In this document: positions 33,608 through 40,827 of the stretch, in pieces | Numbering within the stretch: position 1 is the first letter of the stretch | Layout of the letters: every line of letters begins with the position of its first letter | DNA from: JACJWR01 sp964627505 | GTDB taxonomy: Bacteria > Actinomycetota > Actinomycetes > S36-B12 > UBA10799 | Length of the DNA stretch: 64,000 bases | Assembly (NCBI GenBank): GCA_964627505.1 | Contig: CAZVKB010000003.1 | Coordinates: 1-64,000, forward strand | Direction: 5' to 3' | Notes under the pieces: generated by a model | What the model saw: only the letters and a program-made list of their open reading frames with translations | What the model was told of the DNA's origin: nothing | Databases searched by the model: none | Made by a program: the position numbers and the translations under genes

Positions 33608-33776
33608 TCCGGCACCTTCGCAGGTTGCCGGAAATCAGCACGACCAGTGACACGGGCCACGTTGCGGCAGGCGATGAACGTGCGGTCTGCGGTCGGCATG
33701 GCACACTAGTGGGGCAGCGGCACGGAAGCCTCCAGCCCGCGAACCCCATCACCACCCACTTTCGCAGGAGAACTAC

Positions 33777-35204
33777 GTGGACTTCAAAGTTGCTGACCTC
33801 ACCCTGGCCCCCGCGGGCCGAGACCAGATCCGTCTTGCCGAACACGAGATGCCCGGCCTCATGGCCATGCGCGCCAAGTTCGGCGAAAGCAAGCCGCTGG
33901 CCGGTGCCCGGATCACCGGCTCCCTGCACATGACCGTGCAGACGGCGGTTTTGATTGAGACCCTCACCGCGCTGGGCGCGCAGGTGCGCTGGGCCTCCTG
34001 CAACATTTTCTCTACCCAGGATGAAGCCGCCGCTGCCATGGTTGTGGGCCCGACGGGCACCCCCGAAGACCCGCAGGGCGTGCCGGTCTTCGCCTGGAAG
34101 GGTGAGACGCTGGAGGAGTACTGGTGGTGCACCCAGCAGGCGCTGCTCTGGCCGGACGGCGAATTCGCCAACATGATTCTGGACGACGGCGGCGACGCCA
34201 CCATGCTCGTGCACAAGGGCGTCGAGTACGAAAAGGCTGGCTTCGTGCCGGCTCAAACCGGAGATGGCTCCGAGTTTGATGTGGTCCTCGGGGTGCTCGC
34301 GGCCTCGCTGGCTGAGGACCCGACCCGCTGGACCAACGTGGCGTCCCACATCCTCGGTGTCACCGAAGAGACCACCACCGGTGTGCACCGGCTCTACGAG
34401 ATGATGCGCGACGGCGACCTCATCTTCCCGGCTATCAACGTCAACGACTCGGTGACCAAGAGCAAGTTCGACAACAAGTACGGCTGTCGGCACTCGCTCG
34501 TCGATGGCATCAACCGCGCCACCGACGTGCTGATCGCCGGCAAGACGGCGGTGATCTGCGGGTATGGCGATGTCGGCAAGGGCTGTGCCGAGTCGATGCG
34601 TGGACAGGGCGCCCGGGTGATCGTCACCGAGATCGACCCGATCTGCGCGCTGCAGGCATCTATGGACGGCTACCAGGTGGCCCGGTTGGACGACGTCATC
34701 AGCGAGGCGGACATTGTGATCACGGCCACGGGTTGTGTGGATGTGGTCACCGCCGACCAGATGTCGCGCATGAAGAACAAGGCGATCCTGGGCAACATCG
34801 GTCACTTCGACAACGAGATCGACATGGCCGGGTTGGGGCGCCTGCCGGGTGTGAGTAAGCACAACATCAAGGCGCAAGTGGACGAGTGGACCTTCGCTGA
34901 TGGCCACTCGATCATCGTGCTCAGCGAGGGTCGGCTGCTCAACCTCGGTAACGCCACCGGACACCCGTCGTTCGTGATGAGTAACTCGTTCACCAACCAG
35001 GTGTTGGCCCAGATCGAGTTGTTTGTGCGCACCGAGGAGTACCCGGTTGGTGTGTACACCCTGCCCAAGCACCTTGATGAGGAAGTAGCACGACTGCACC
35101 TAGACGCGTTGAACATCGGTCTGACCGAGTTGACCAAAGTGCAGGCGGAGTACCTCGGAGTGGACGTGGCAGGCCCCTACAAGTCGGACCTGTACCGCTA
35201 CTGA
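33777..35204 (+). CDS. ahcY: Adenosylhomocysteinase
   Basis: Protein of 475 residues that hydrolyses S-adenosylhomocysteine to adenosine and homocysteine with tightly bound NAD. Landmarks: ITGSLHMTVQTAVLIETL, the NAD-binding VICGYGDVGKGCAESM, and the C-terminal DVAGPYKSDLYRY. Start GTG 33777 has AGGAG about 7 bases upstream. The 169 bases before it carry no riboswitch I can recognise; GCACACTAGT near 33700 may be a -10 region. Confidence 0.97.
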   Translation: MDFKVADLTLAPAGRDQIRLAEHEMPGLMAMRAKFGESKPLAGARITGSLHMTVQTAVLIETLTALGAQVRWASCNIFSTQDEAAAAMVVGPTGTPEDPQGVPVFAWKGETLEEYWWCTQQALLWPDGEFANMILDDGGDATMLVHKGVEYEKAGFVPAQTGDGSEFDVVLGVLAASLAEDPTRWTNVASHILGVTEETTTGVHRLYEMMRDGDLIFPAINVNDSVTKSKFDNKYGCRHSLVDGINRATDVLIAGKTAVICGYGDVGKGCAESMRGQGARVIVTEIDPICALQASMDGYQVARLDDVISEADIVITATGCVDVVTADQMSRMKNKAILGNIGHFDNEIDMAGLGRLPGVSKHNIKAQVDEWTFADGHSIIVLSEGRLLNLGNATGHPSFVMSNSFTNQVLAQIELFVRTEEYPVGVYTLPKHLDEEVARLHLDALNIGLTELTKVQAEYLGVDVAGPYKSDLYRY

Positions 35205-35251
35205 TCATGTGCTTGCCCGGGTTCTGCGATGCTCGTTGCCGCGGCAACCTA

Positions 35252-35257
35252 TAACGT
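35252..35257 (+). promoter_or_regulatory. -10 element of the second CPBP gene, leaderless type
   Basis: TAACGT, then ACTGCC, then ATG at 35264. Confidence 0.6.
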
Positions 35258-35263
35258 ACTGCC

Positions 35264-36229
35264 ATGACGCTTCCGCCCCCGCCCGATCCTTTGGCCGGGG
35301 GCGGAGTGCCGTCTGGGCCCAACTCGACTAATCCGTACGCGCCGCCGACCGCCGGATCCACCTACCCTCCGTATCCACCGCCACCGTCGCCACCGTCCTA
35401 CTACGGCGGGTGGACCGGGGGCCCACCGCCGTATCCGCAGCCCGGGATGCCGGGTGTGTCACCGACGCAGCAGGCACTGCTCTATCCGGGCGCGCCGGCC
35501 ACGTTAGTTGCGGCGGTGGCTGCCGGGAAACCGGTGCAGGCTGCCAGGTGGGGGATCCCGGATGCGGTGGTCACTGGCGCGCTGTGGTTCTTCTTCTCGC
35601 TGTTGTCGGCGGGGGTGGTGCTGGTGCTCTTCGGGGAGGAGGCTCTCGCAAGTCCGCCCCCGGTGGCGTTGCTGGCGCTGCTGAGCATCCCGTGGATCGG
35701 CTTGGCGGGATGGCCATTGCTCGTGGCCTGGTGGCGTGGCAACGGGCCGGTGATCGACTTCGGCTACACCTGGCGCCTGTCAGACCTCGGTTGGGGCGTG
35801 CTCTACGGTGGCGTTGCGTTGGTGGGGTCGGCCTTGATTGCGGTGGCCACGACTGCGGCTTTTGGGGACTTCGACTCGGCCGTCGGGGAACTCGTCTCGG
35901 ATGACGCCTCGATGGCGTTTCTGATCGTATTTGGCATTCTGGTGGGGATCGGTGCGCCGCTGGTGGAGGAGTTGGCCTTTCGGGGCCTGGTGTTCGGCGC
36001 CTTGGCCAAACGTGGGCTGGCGCCGTGGCTCACGATCGGACTGTCTGGTTTGATCTTTGCCCTCTTTCACTTCGAGCCGATTCGGGCCCCGCTGTTGTTG
36101 TGGACCGGACTGGTGCTGGGGTTGGCCCGCTTTCATCGCGGCAGTACGACGGTGGCCACGATCGCGCACATGAGTGTGAACCTGCCTGCGGCCTTTGCCC
36201 TCATCGTGGTTGGTCCTGAGAGCCTGTGA
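35264..36229 (+). CDS. CPBP-family intramembrane protease with proline-rich N-terminal tail
   Basis: Protein of 321 residues. The first ~75 residues are rich in proline, glycine and tyrosine and should be a disordered cytoplasmic tail. Membrane helices and the CPBP motifs follow: VEELAFRGLVFGAL, FALFHFEPI and HMSVNLPAAFAL. It converges on the next gene with 6 bases between stops. In many actinobacteria the mtrA-mtrB-lpqB genes occupy this interval between ahcY and comF; here they are absent. The target protein is unknown. Confidence 0.87.
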   Translation: MTLPPPPDPLAGGGVPSGPNSTNPYAPPTAGSTYPPYPPPPSPPSYYGGWTGGPPPYPQPGMPGVSPTQQALLYPGAPATLVAAVAAGKPVQAARWGIPDAVVTGALWFFFSLLSAGVVLVLFGEEALASPPPVALLALLSIPWIGLAGWPLLVAWWRGNGPVIDFGYTWRLSDLGWGVLYGGVALVGSALIAVATTAAFGDFDSAVGELVSDDASMAFLIVFGILVGIGAPLVEELAFRGLVFGALAKRGLAPWLTIGLSGLIFALFHFEPIRAPLLLWTGLVLGLARFHRGSTTVATIAHMSVNLPAAFALIVVGPESL

Positions 36230-36235
36230 GGAAAC

Positions 36236-37261
36236 TCAGACAGCAGGCTCGGCGCTAGCGTTCAAGGTGGTCGCAAGTCCCTCGACCCGCATTCTGCGGT
36301 CGATGTAGACCAATGTGGTGACTCCGGCCACGAACGGCAACGCCACCAATACGGTGACCATCCCAGCCATGGCCGTGGCAAACGTTGCGGCGGTGGTGAG
36401 TTCCCCGGAAGCGCTGCCGACGACGCTGAACGGGACGGCGGCGATGCTGCCCACTGCTTGTCCCACGATCGAGCCGACCAGCACGATGCCCAGGGTGCGC
36501 CAGAAGCCGCCCCGCACGAGTCGCCACGAGCGTTTCATGGCAGTGATGGGGCCGCAATCCTCCAGGGCCAACGACACGGTGGTGAGGATCAGACTGAAAC
36601 TCACCCAGACTCCGAGCGCCAGTGCCGCCACTGAGCCCGTCAACAGTGCCAGGGCGCCGGATTCCGTGGCACCCATGGCCAGCAGGGCGGCGCCGGGCGC
36701 CAGGGGTAGCCCGATGGCCACACTGACCAACACTGACACCAGGATGGTGGCGGCCAGTAGCCGCAGGATCTGCGGGCGCACCAGAGTCCAGGCTTCCCCT
36801 GCAGTGGTAGCCCGTCCGATCACCGCCCGGCCCATCACATGAGCGAGCATGCCCGTGCCCAGGACCTGCAACACGCCGGCCACAGCCCCCGAAATGGCCG
36901 TGAGTGTGCCCAGCGTGATCAGCAGGTCAAGGAGTTGTTCGGGGGTCAAGGTGGCAGGGTCGGAGGTGAGGACATCGTCGAGATCGCCGGCGCTGAAACC
37001 GAGGAATGCCAGCTGCACGAAAGCTGCAGCGACGCCGACCGCGGCGGAGATGGAAATCACTGCGCGGGGATAGCGGCGGACATATTCGATTGCGCCGCTC
37101 ATGATTTCGCCCATCCGCAGCGGGCGCAGCGGTACCACGCCGGGTTGGGGTGCCGGCGGTGGTGGGGCCCATCCGCTTTCCGGAGGTAGCGGCGGGCCGG
37201 GTGGGGCGCCGAAGGGGGGCGGCTGCTGGGGCGACCAGCCCGGCGGTGGCTCCTGGGACAT
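36236..37261 (-). CDS. Multi-pass membrane protein with proline-rich N-terminus (glycerophosphodiesterase membrane-domain-like)
   Basis: Protein of 341 residues. A proline-rich N-terminal tail of about 45 residues resembles the tail of the convergent CPBP protease. It is followed by about six membrane helices. MGEIMSGAIEYVRRYPRAVI and LEDCGPITAMKRSWRLVRGG are typical of the actinobacterial membrane family related to the membrane part of some glycerophosphodiesterases. No catalytic residues are visible. ATG 37261 has AGGAG 6 bases upstream; GTG 37267 is less likely. Confidence 0.75.
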   Translation of the reverse strand: MSQEPPPGWSPQQPPPFGAPPGPPLPPESGWAPPPPAPQPGVVPLRPLRMGEIMSGAIEYVRRYPRAVISISAAVGVAAAFVQLAFLGFSAGDLDDVLTSDPATLTPEQLLDLLITLGTLTAISGAVAGVLQVLGTGMLAHVMGRAVIGRATTAGEAWTLVRPQILRLLAATILVSVLVSVAIGLPLAPGAALLAMGATESGALALLTGSVAALALGVWVSFSLILTTVSLALEDCGPITAMKRSWRLVRGGFWRTLGIVLVGSIVGQAVGSIAAVPFSVVGSASGELTTAATFATAMAGMVTVLVALPFVAGVTTLVYIDRRMRVEGLATTLNASAEPAV

Positions 37262-37389
37262 GCTCACTCCTGAGTACGGCGGACTGCGAATCGGTGGGCA
37301 CGGGCAGGTGCACCCGTGGGCTTGATGTTATCCACAGCAATGCCGATTGGGGGTGCGCCGGTCTCGCGATCCGTGCCAGCGTTGCCGCT

Positions 37390-38058
37390 ATGGGCGATCG
37401 TTGGCAACCGTGGCTGGACCTCGTGCTGCCCCGATCTTGTGGCGGCTGTGGACGACCAGGTCTGGACTGGTGTGGCGGGTGTGCCCGCGCATTGTTGCTG
37501 CGACGGCCTCGTTTGGTGGCGGTGCCCGGCGAATGTGTGCCAGTTGCGGCGGTTGTGGGTAAGCATGAAGGGCTGCTGCGCAGGGCGATCCTGACTCACA
37601 AGCGGGCTTCGATCCCGAGGTTGCGGGCGGTGCTGATCGTCCTGATGGCCGCGCTGATTGCATCGGTGCGGCCGGTGGCGATGGCCCGCGGACTGTGGCG
37701 ACCTCCGCTAGCTTTGGCATGCGTTCCGCCGTCCGGGTGGCATCCGAACCGGATTCCGATGGTCGAAGTGGTCGACCCCGTGGCAGGCGAATGTGCAGCA
37801 TATGCGCCCAAACTTTTGAGCGCTGCTCGTCGTCGGCGACCGCAGAAGGGGTTGGCAGCTGCGGCGCGGGCCAGCAATGTGCGCCAGGCGTTCCGCGCCG
37901 ACCCCAGCCGAGCTCCGCCGGGAGTGCTGAGCGTGGTGATTGTGGACGATGTCATCACCACTGGTGCGAGTATCCGGGAGGCAGCCCGAGCCGTACGGGC
38001 CGCGGGATTGCTCCCAGTGGCAGCCGTGGCCTTGGCACAGGCTGAAATTGCCACCTGA
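37390..38058 (+). CDS. ComF-family phosphoribosyltransferase-like protein
   Basis: Protein of 222 residues. A zinc-type cysteine cluster near the start (CGGCGRPGLDWCGGC, about residues 18-32) and a phosphoribosyltransferase fold with the PRPP loop VVIVDDVITTGAS are visible. ComF proteins take part in DNA uptake in competent bacteria, but no other competence gene is in the window. In many actinobacteria a ComF homologue precedes hpf and secA, as here. Confidence 0.88.
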   Translation: MGDRWQPWLDLVLPRSCGGCGRPGLDWCGGCARALLLRRPRLVAVPGECVPVAAVVGKHEGLLRRAILTHKRASIPRLRAVLIVLMAALIASVRPVAMARGLWRPPLALACVPPSGWHPNRIPMVEVVDPVAGECAAYAPKLLSAARRRRPQKGLAAAARASNVRQAFRADPSRAPPGVLSVVIVDDVITTGASIREAARAVRAAGLLPVAAVALAQAEIAT

Positions 38059-38129
38059 TCGGTCTGACCGAGTGGGCTGGGAAGATCATCGCCAAGAGTG
38101 ACGATACGCTAACTCGGCCTGCGGCAGGG

Positions 38130-38135
38130 TAGCGT
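38130..38135 (+). promoter_or_regulatory. -10 element before a small ORF in the hpf leader
   Basis: TAGCGT, then GGTGTC, then ATG at 38142. The spacing is identical to the other leaderless starts in the window. It could also serve hpf through a leader of about 278 bases. Confidence 0.5.
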
Positions 38136-38141
38136 GGTGTC

Positions 38142-38321
38142 ATGGCATCCGTTCGGGTCCGTGGTTGCGTCAAGTGTCGGTCCTCGGGCTGGCACCGACA
38201 AGCCGATGCCAGCCGCAGGCGAAACGGTCCACGTAAGGCGACTTTTGGTCGTCCGAGCACGGTGCGGTTTAGAGGTAAGACCTGTGACGTGCGAGATCCG
38301 CGGATCGGATCGGCACGGTAG
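38142..38321 (+). CDS. Small arginine-rich ORF (59 aa) upstream of hpf, leaderless
   Basis: It encodes MASVRVRGCVKCRSSGWHRQ at the start and is very basic throughout (many Arg and Lys), with three cysteines including CVKC. No family is recognised. The reason to call it is the exact TANNNT-6-ATG promoter arrangement. It fills half of the 361-base space between comF and hpf, ends 98 bases before hpf, and the rest of the space shows no gene. It could be a real small protein, a regulatory leader ORF, or chance. Confidence 0.35.
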   Translation: MASVRVRGCVKCRSSGWHRQADASRRRNGPRKATFGRPSTVRFRGKTCDVRDPRIGSAR

Positions 38322-38419
38322 AGGGACATACTCCCGATACAGGCAAGTGTGGGGTCGAAGACCAGGTCGGCCGGGCGGATGCCGCCGGGGCCGCAAAGCG
38401 CAGTCGAGAGGAGAGCGTG

Positions 38420-39118
38420 ATGGGTCAGCAAGATGCTGTGGCGACAACAGAGGTCGTGGTACATGGGCGCCACATCGATTTGTCCAGTCGCTTCCGGGAA
38501 CATGCCGCCGAGAAACTCGGGCGAGTGGGTAAATACGGCGTACCCGTGAACCGGGTGGATGTTGAGGTTTCCAAGGAGACCAACCCGCGTCTTGCTGATC
38601 GTGCCTACGAAGTGGAATTGACCTGTCGCTTGAAAGGTCCGGTGATTCGGGCGGAGGCCTACGCCACCGATCATTATTCGGCTTTTGACATCGCTTTTGG
38701 CCGGTTGACCGAACGCTTGCGCAGGTATGCCGAGCGTCGTCGGCCGCACCGCGGCGGTCGGCACACCCACCGGGGATCGTTAGCCACCGAAACGTGGGTG
38801 GATGACTCGCTGTTGGCCGATGTTGCGGTTGCCGAAGCCGAGGTTGCCGATGGTGCAGCTGGCGATGAAGACATTGATCCGTACTCCGAAGCGGATGCGG
38901 GCACAGTCTTTGAGCAGGGCCCGGTGGTTGTGCGGGAGAAGACGCACGCCACGACGCCGATGAACGTGGAGCAGGCGGTTACCCAAATGGAACTTGTGGG
39001 CCACGACTTCTACCTGTTCTTGGATGTCGACTCTGGCTACTACAGCGTGGTGTACCGTCGGCGCGGCTACGACTACGGACTGATCCGCATTGACACTGCG
39101 GAGTCCAGCACCGCCTGA
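38420..39118 (+). CDS. hpf: Ribosome hibernation-promoting factor, long form
   Basis: Protein of 232 residues. N-terminal S30AE domain (about 10-110: EVVVHGRHIDLSSRFREHAA), an acidic linker, and a C-terminal dimerisation domain (about 170-228: VVVREKTHATTPMNVEQAVT). The long form pairs 70S ribosomes into 100S dimers in stationary phase. AGGAG sits 6 bases before ATG 38420; GTG 38417 is an alternative. The stop overlaps the next ATG by one base (TGATG). Confidence 0.94.
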   Translation: MGQQDAVATTEVVVHGRHIDLSSRFREHAAEKLGRVGKYGVPVNRVDVEVSKETNPRLADRAYEVELTCRLKGPVIRAEAYATDHYSAFDIAFGRLTERLRRYAERRRPHRGGRHTHRGSLATETWVDDSLLADVAVAEAEVADGAAGDEDIDPYSEADAGTVFEQGPVVVREKTHATTPMNVEQAVTQMELVGHDFYLFLDVDSGYYSVVYRRRGYDYGLIRIDTAESSTA

Positions 39119-39813
39119 TGGTTGCCGGTGAAGCCCCGGATCGGGTACTGGTAGCCGACACCCACCCCATCTTCGCGGCGGGTATTGCCACGTCGATCCG
39201 GAGCAACCGGGAACTGTGGGTGCAGGTTGCTGACACGCCGCCCAGTCGGTTGACCAGCCTGGAGAGTGCCGACGTGGCGGTAATTGGTCTAGACGCCGAC
39301 ATTCGGGAGATCTGGACCACCTGCGATCACCTCATGACCCTGGACGGATGGTCCAGTACGAGGTTGGTGGTGCTGCTTCCCGGCCGCTCGGAATTCGAGA
39401 TGACGGCGGCTGCCGCGATTGGTGCCTCAGCGATCTTGTCGCGCTCAGCCAGTGTCACCGGTTTGGCCGATGCGGTCACCGCCGTCGTCGCTGGGCGCAC
39501 TTTGGTGGCGGCAGGTATGGCCGAAAGGATGCTGCACGACTTTTCCGGGATGCTGCGCCGCCGGCGGGAATTCGGCGATGTGGATCTCTCGACGCGGGAG
39601 CTCCAAGTCCTGGAACTAGTAGCCGAAGGGCGCAGCAACCGAGACATCGCGGCGGTGTTGCACATCAGCGAGTTCACGGTCAAGAACCATGTGCGCCGAA
39701 TTCTGGAAAAGTTGGGAGCCGCCTCCCGAACCCAGGCAGTGGCCGAAGCCGCCCGGATGGGGGTCTTGGTGGTGGGTCAGGGGATCGTCAACCCAAGTGC
39801 CAGACGCGCATAG
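39118..39813 (+). CDS. LuxR/NarL-type regulator with degenerate receiver domain
   Basis: Protein of 231 residues. The N-terminal part (about 8-130) has the fold pattern of a receiver. D14 of the acidic pocket is present, but the phospho-acceptor position after strand 3 (DVAVIG) is glycine 57. The conserved threonine is replaced in LVVLLPG and the conserved lysine appears to be arginine (ILSRSAS). The LuxR helix-turn-helix (about 155-215) is intact: LSTRELQVLELVAEGRSNRD and EFTVKNHVRRILEKL. It is thus likely to work without phosphorylation. It is translationally linked to hpf. Its last 37 bases overlap the convergent acetyltransferase gene. Confidence 0.88.
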   Translation: MVAGEAPDRVLVADTHPIFAAGIATSIRSNRELWVQVADTPPSRLTSLESADVAVIGLDADIREIWTTCDHLMTLDGWSSTRLVVLLPGRSEFEMTAAAAIGASAILSRSASVTGLADAVTAVVAGRTLVAAGMAERMLHDFSGMLRRRREFGDVDLSTRELQVLELVAEGRSNRDIAAVLHISEFTVKNHVRRILEKLGAASRTQAVAEAARMGVLVVGQGIVNPSARRA

Positions 39814-40769
39814 CGAGCAACCGCGGCGTACGCCGTCTGCGCAGCTGCGGCATCTGACCCGCTATGTCGGGCAGGGTCGTCGGTCGCCGGGGCGGTCAGC
39901 ACCCACGCTCGCTGCCCTTGGGTGCATAAGGCTGCGATAGCCGCCGTGCGAGCAGTAGTTGCTTCCCGAGTTGCCCAGAGCCCAACCGGCACACATGCCG
40001 AAATTGGTAGTCGCTGTTCGGCGAGTAGCGAGGCGGCGGAATCCGCCGGTTGCAATTGCCACGCACCAGCCGCGATCTCAACTTCCACGGTGCTCCGGGT
40101 CAGGGTCAGCGGTGCATCGTCGACCAACCGGGTGGCAGTCCAACTGTCACGCTCGCCGCCGTGCGCACTCATGGCCGCCCGCGCAGTGCCTTCGGGTCGG
40201 AAACCGGCAGCCTGAGCCACCCGCCAGGAGTCGATGTTGCCCACCAGTGCGTACCAGGTCAATCGCCGCACTTCCAGGGCAGCGAAGCCCCACTGGGAGA
40301 GTCTGCGCACTGCGGCGCTGGCGAAACCGCGTCCGCGGGCCCACGGTGCGAGCCAGTATCCGATACTGCCGCCGTTGCCGGAATCCAACCGGTGAATCCC
40401 GCAGGCACCCGCATAGTCGCCCCGGTAGTCGATGCTGAACATGGCCGCGCGCCCGGCGGCGAGCTCGACGGGTGCCAACATGGTGAGGAACTCTTCGGCG
40501 TCCTGACGTGAGTATGGCTGGGGCAGTGTGGTCCAGCGCACGATCTCGGGGTCGGTCGCTGCCTGCGCGATGGCCGGAGCATCGCGCAACTCCGGCCAGC
40601 GCACCGATAAGCCCGGAATCTCCGCTACGTCGCCCGGCGCGCCGATCGCACGCAGATCGCGCTGCTCGGGACCGGATGAGGGTGGGAGTGAGTCTGCTCG
40701 CGCGCCGTGGGCAGCAAGGGCGGTGACCTCGGCGGGAGTGGGGCTCACAGGCGGAGTTCGGGCATCCAT
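39777..40769 (-). CDS. GNAT-family acetyltransferase with long C-terminal extension
   Basis: Protein of 330 residues. The GNAT core (about 55-215) is close to ribosomal-protein N-acetyltransferases of the RimJ/RimL type: RWPELRDAPAIAQAATDPEI, the acetyl-CoA loop APWARGRGFASAAVR and LVGNIDSWRVAQAAGF. A further ~115 residues after the core show no known domain. A disordered N-terminal stretch of about 50 residues precedes it. The start ATG 40769 lies 58 bases from the divergent secA. Confidence 0.83.
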   Translation of the reverse strand: MDARTPPVSPTPAEVTALAAHGARADSLPPSSGPEQRDLRAIGAPGDVAEIPGLSVRWPELRDAPAIAQAATDPEIVRWTTLPQPYSRQDAEEFLTMLAPVELAAGRAAMFSIDYRGDYAGACGIHRLDSGNGGSIGYWLAPWARGRGFASAAVRRLSQWGFAALEVRRLTWYALVGNIDSWRVAQAAGFRPEGTARAAMSAHGGERDSWTATRLVDDAPLTLTRSTVEVEIAAGAWQLQPADSAASLLAEQRLPISACVPVGLWATREATTARTAAIAALCTQGQRAWVLTAPATDDPARHSGSDAAAAQTAYAAVARYARLALGLTIP

Positions 40770-40815
40770 CTACTGATCTCACCACAACGCCGCAGGTAAC
40801 CCCGACGGTGGCGCG

Positions 40816-40821
40816 TACCAT
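40816..40821 (+). promoter_or_regulatory. -10 element of secA, leaderless type
   Basis: TACCAT, then ATGCCC, then GTG at 40828. This spacing selects GTG 40828 over the in-frame ATG 40822, which would lie upstream of the predicted transcript start. Confidence 0.6.
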
Positions 40822-40827
40822 ATGCCC

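Noticed and set aside
33608..33776. SAH or SAM riboswitch upstream of ahcY
   Set aside because: I looked for the conserved pseudoknot and stem pattern and could not find it; the leader is also short.
40822..40827. ATG at 40822 as the secA start
   Set aside because: TACCAT at 40816-40821 places the transcript start at about 40828, and the protein from GTG 40828 has the normal SecA N-terminus.
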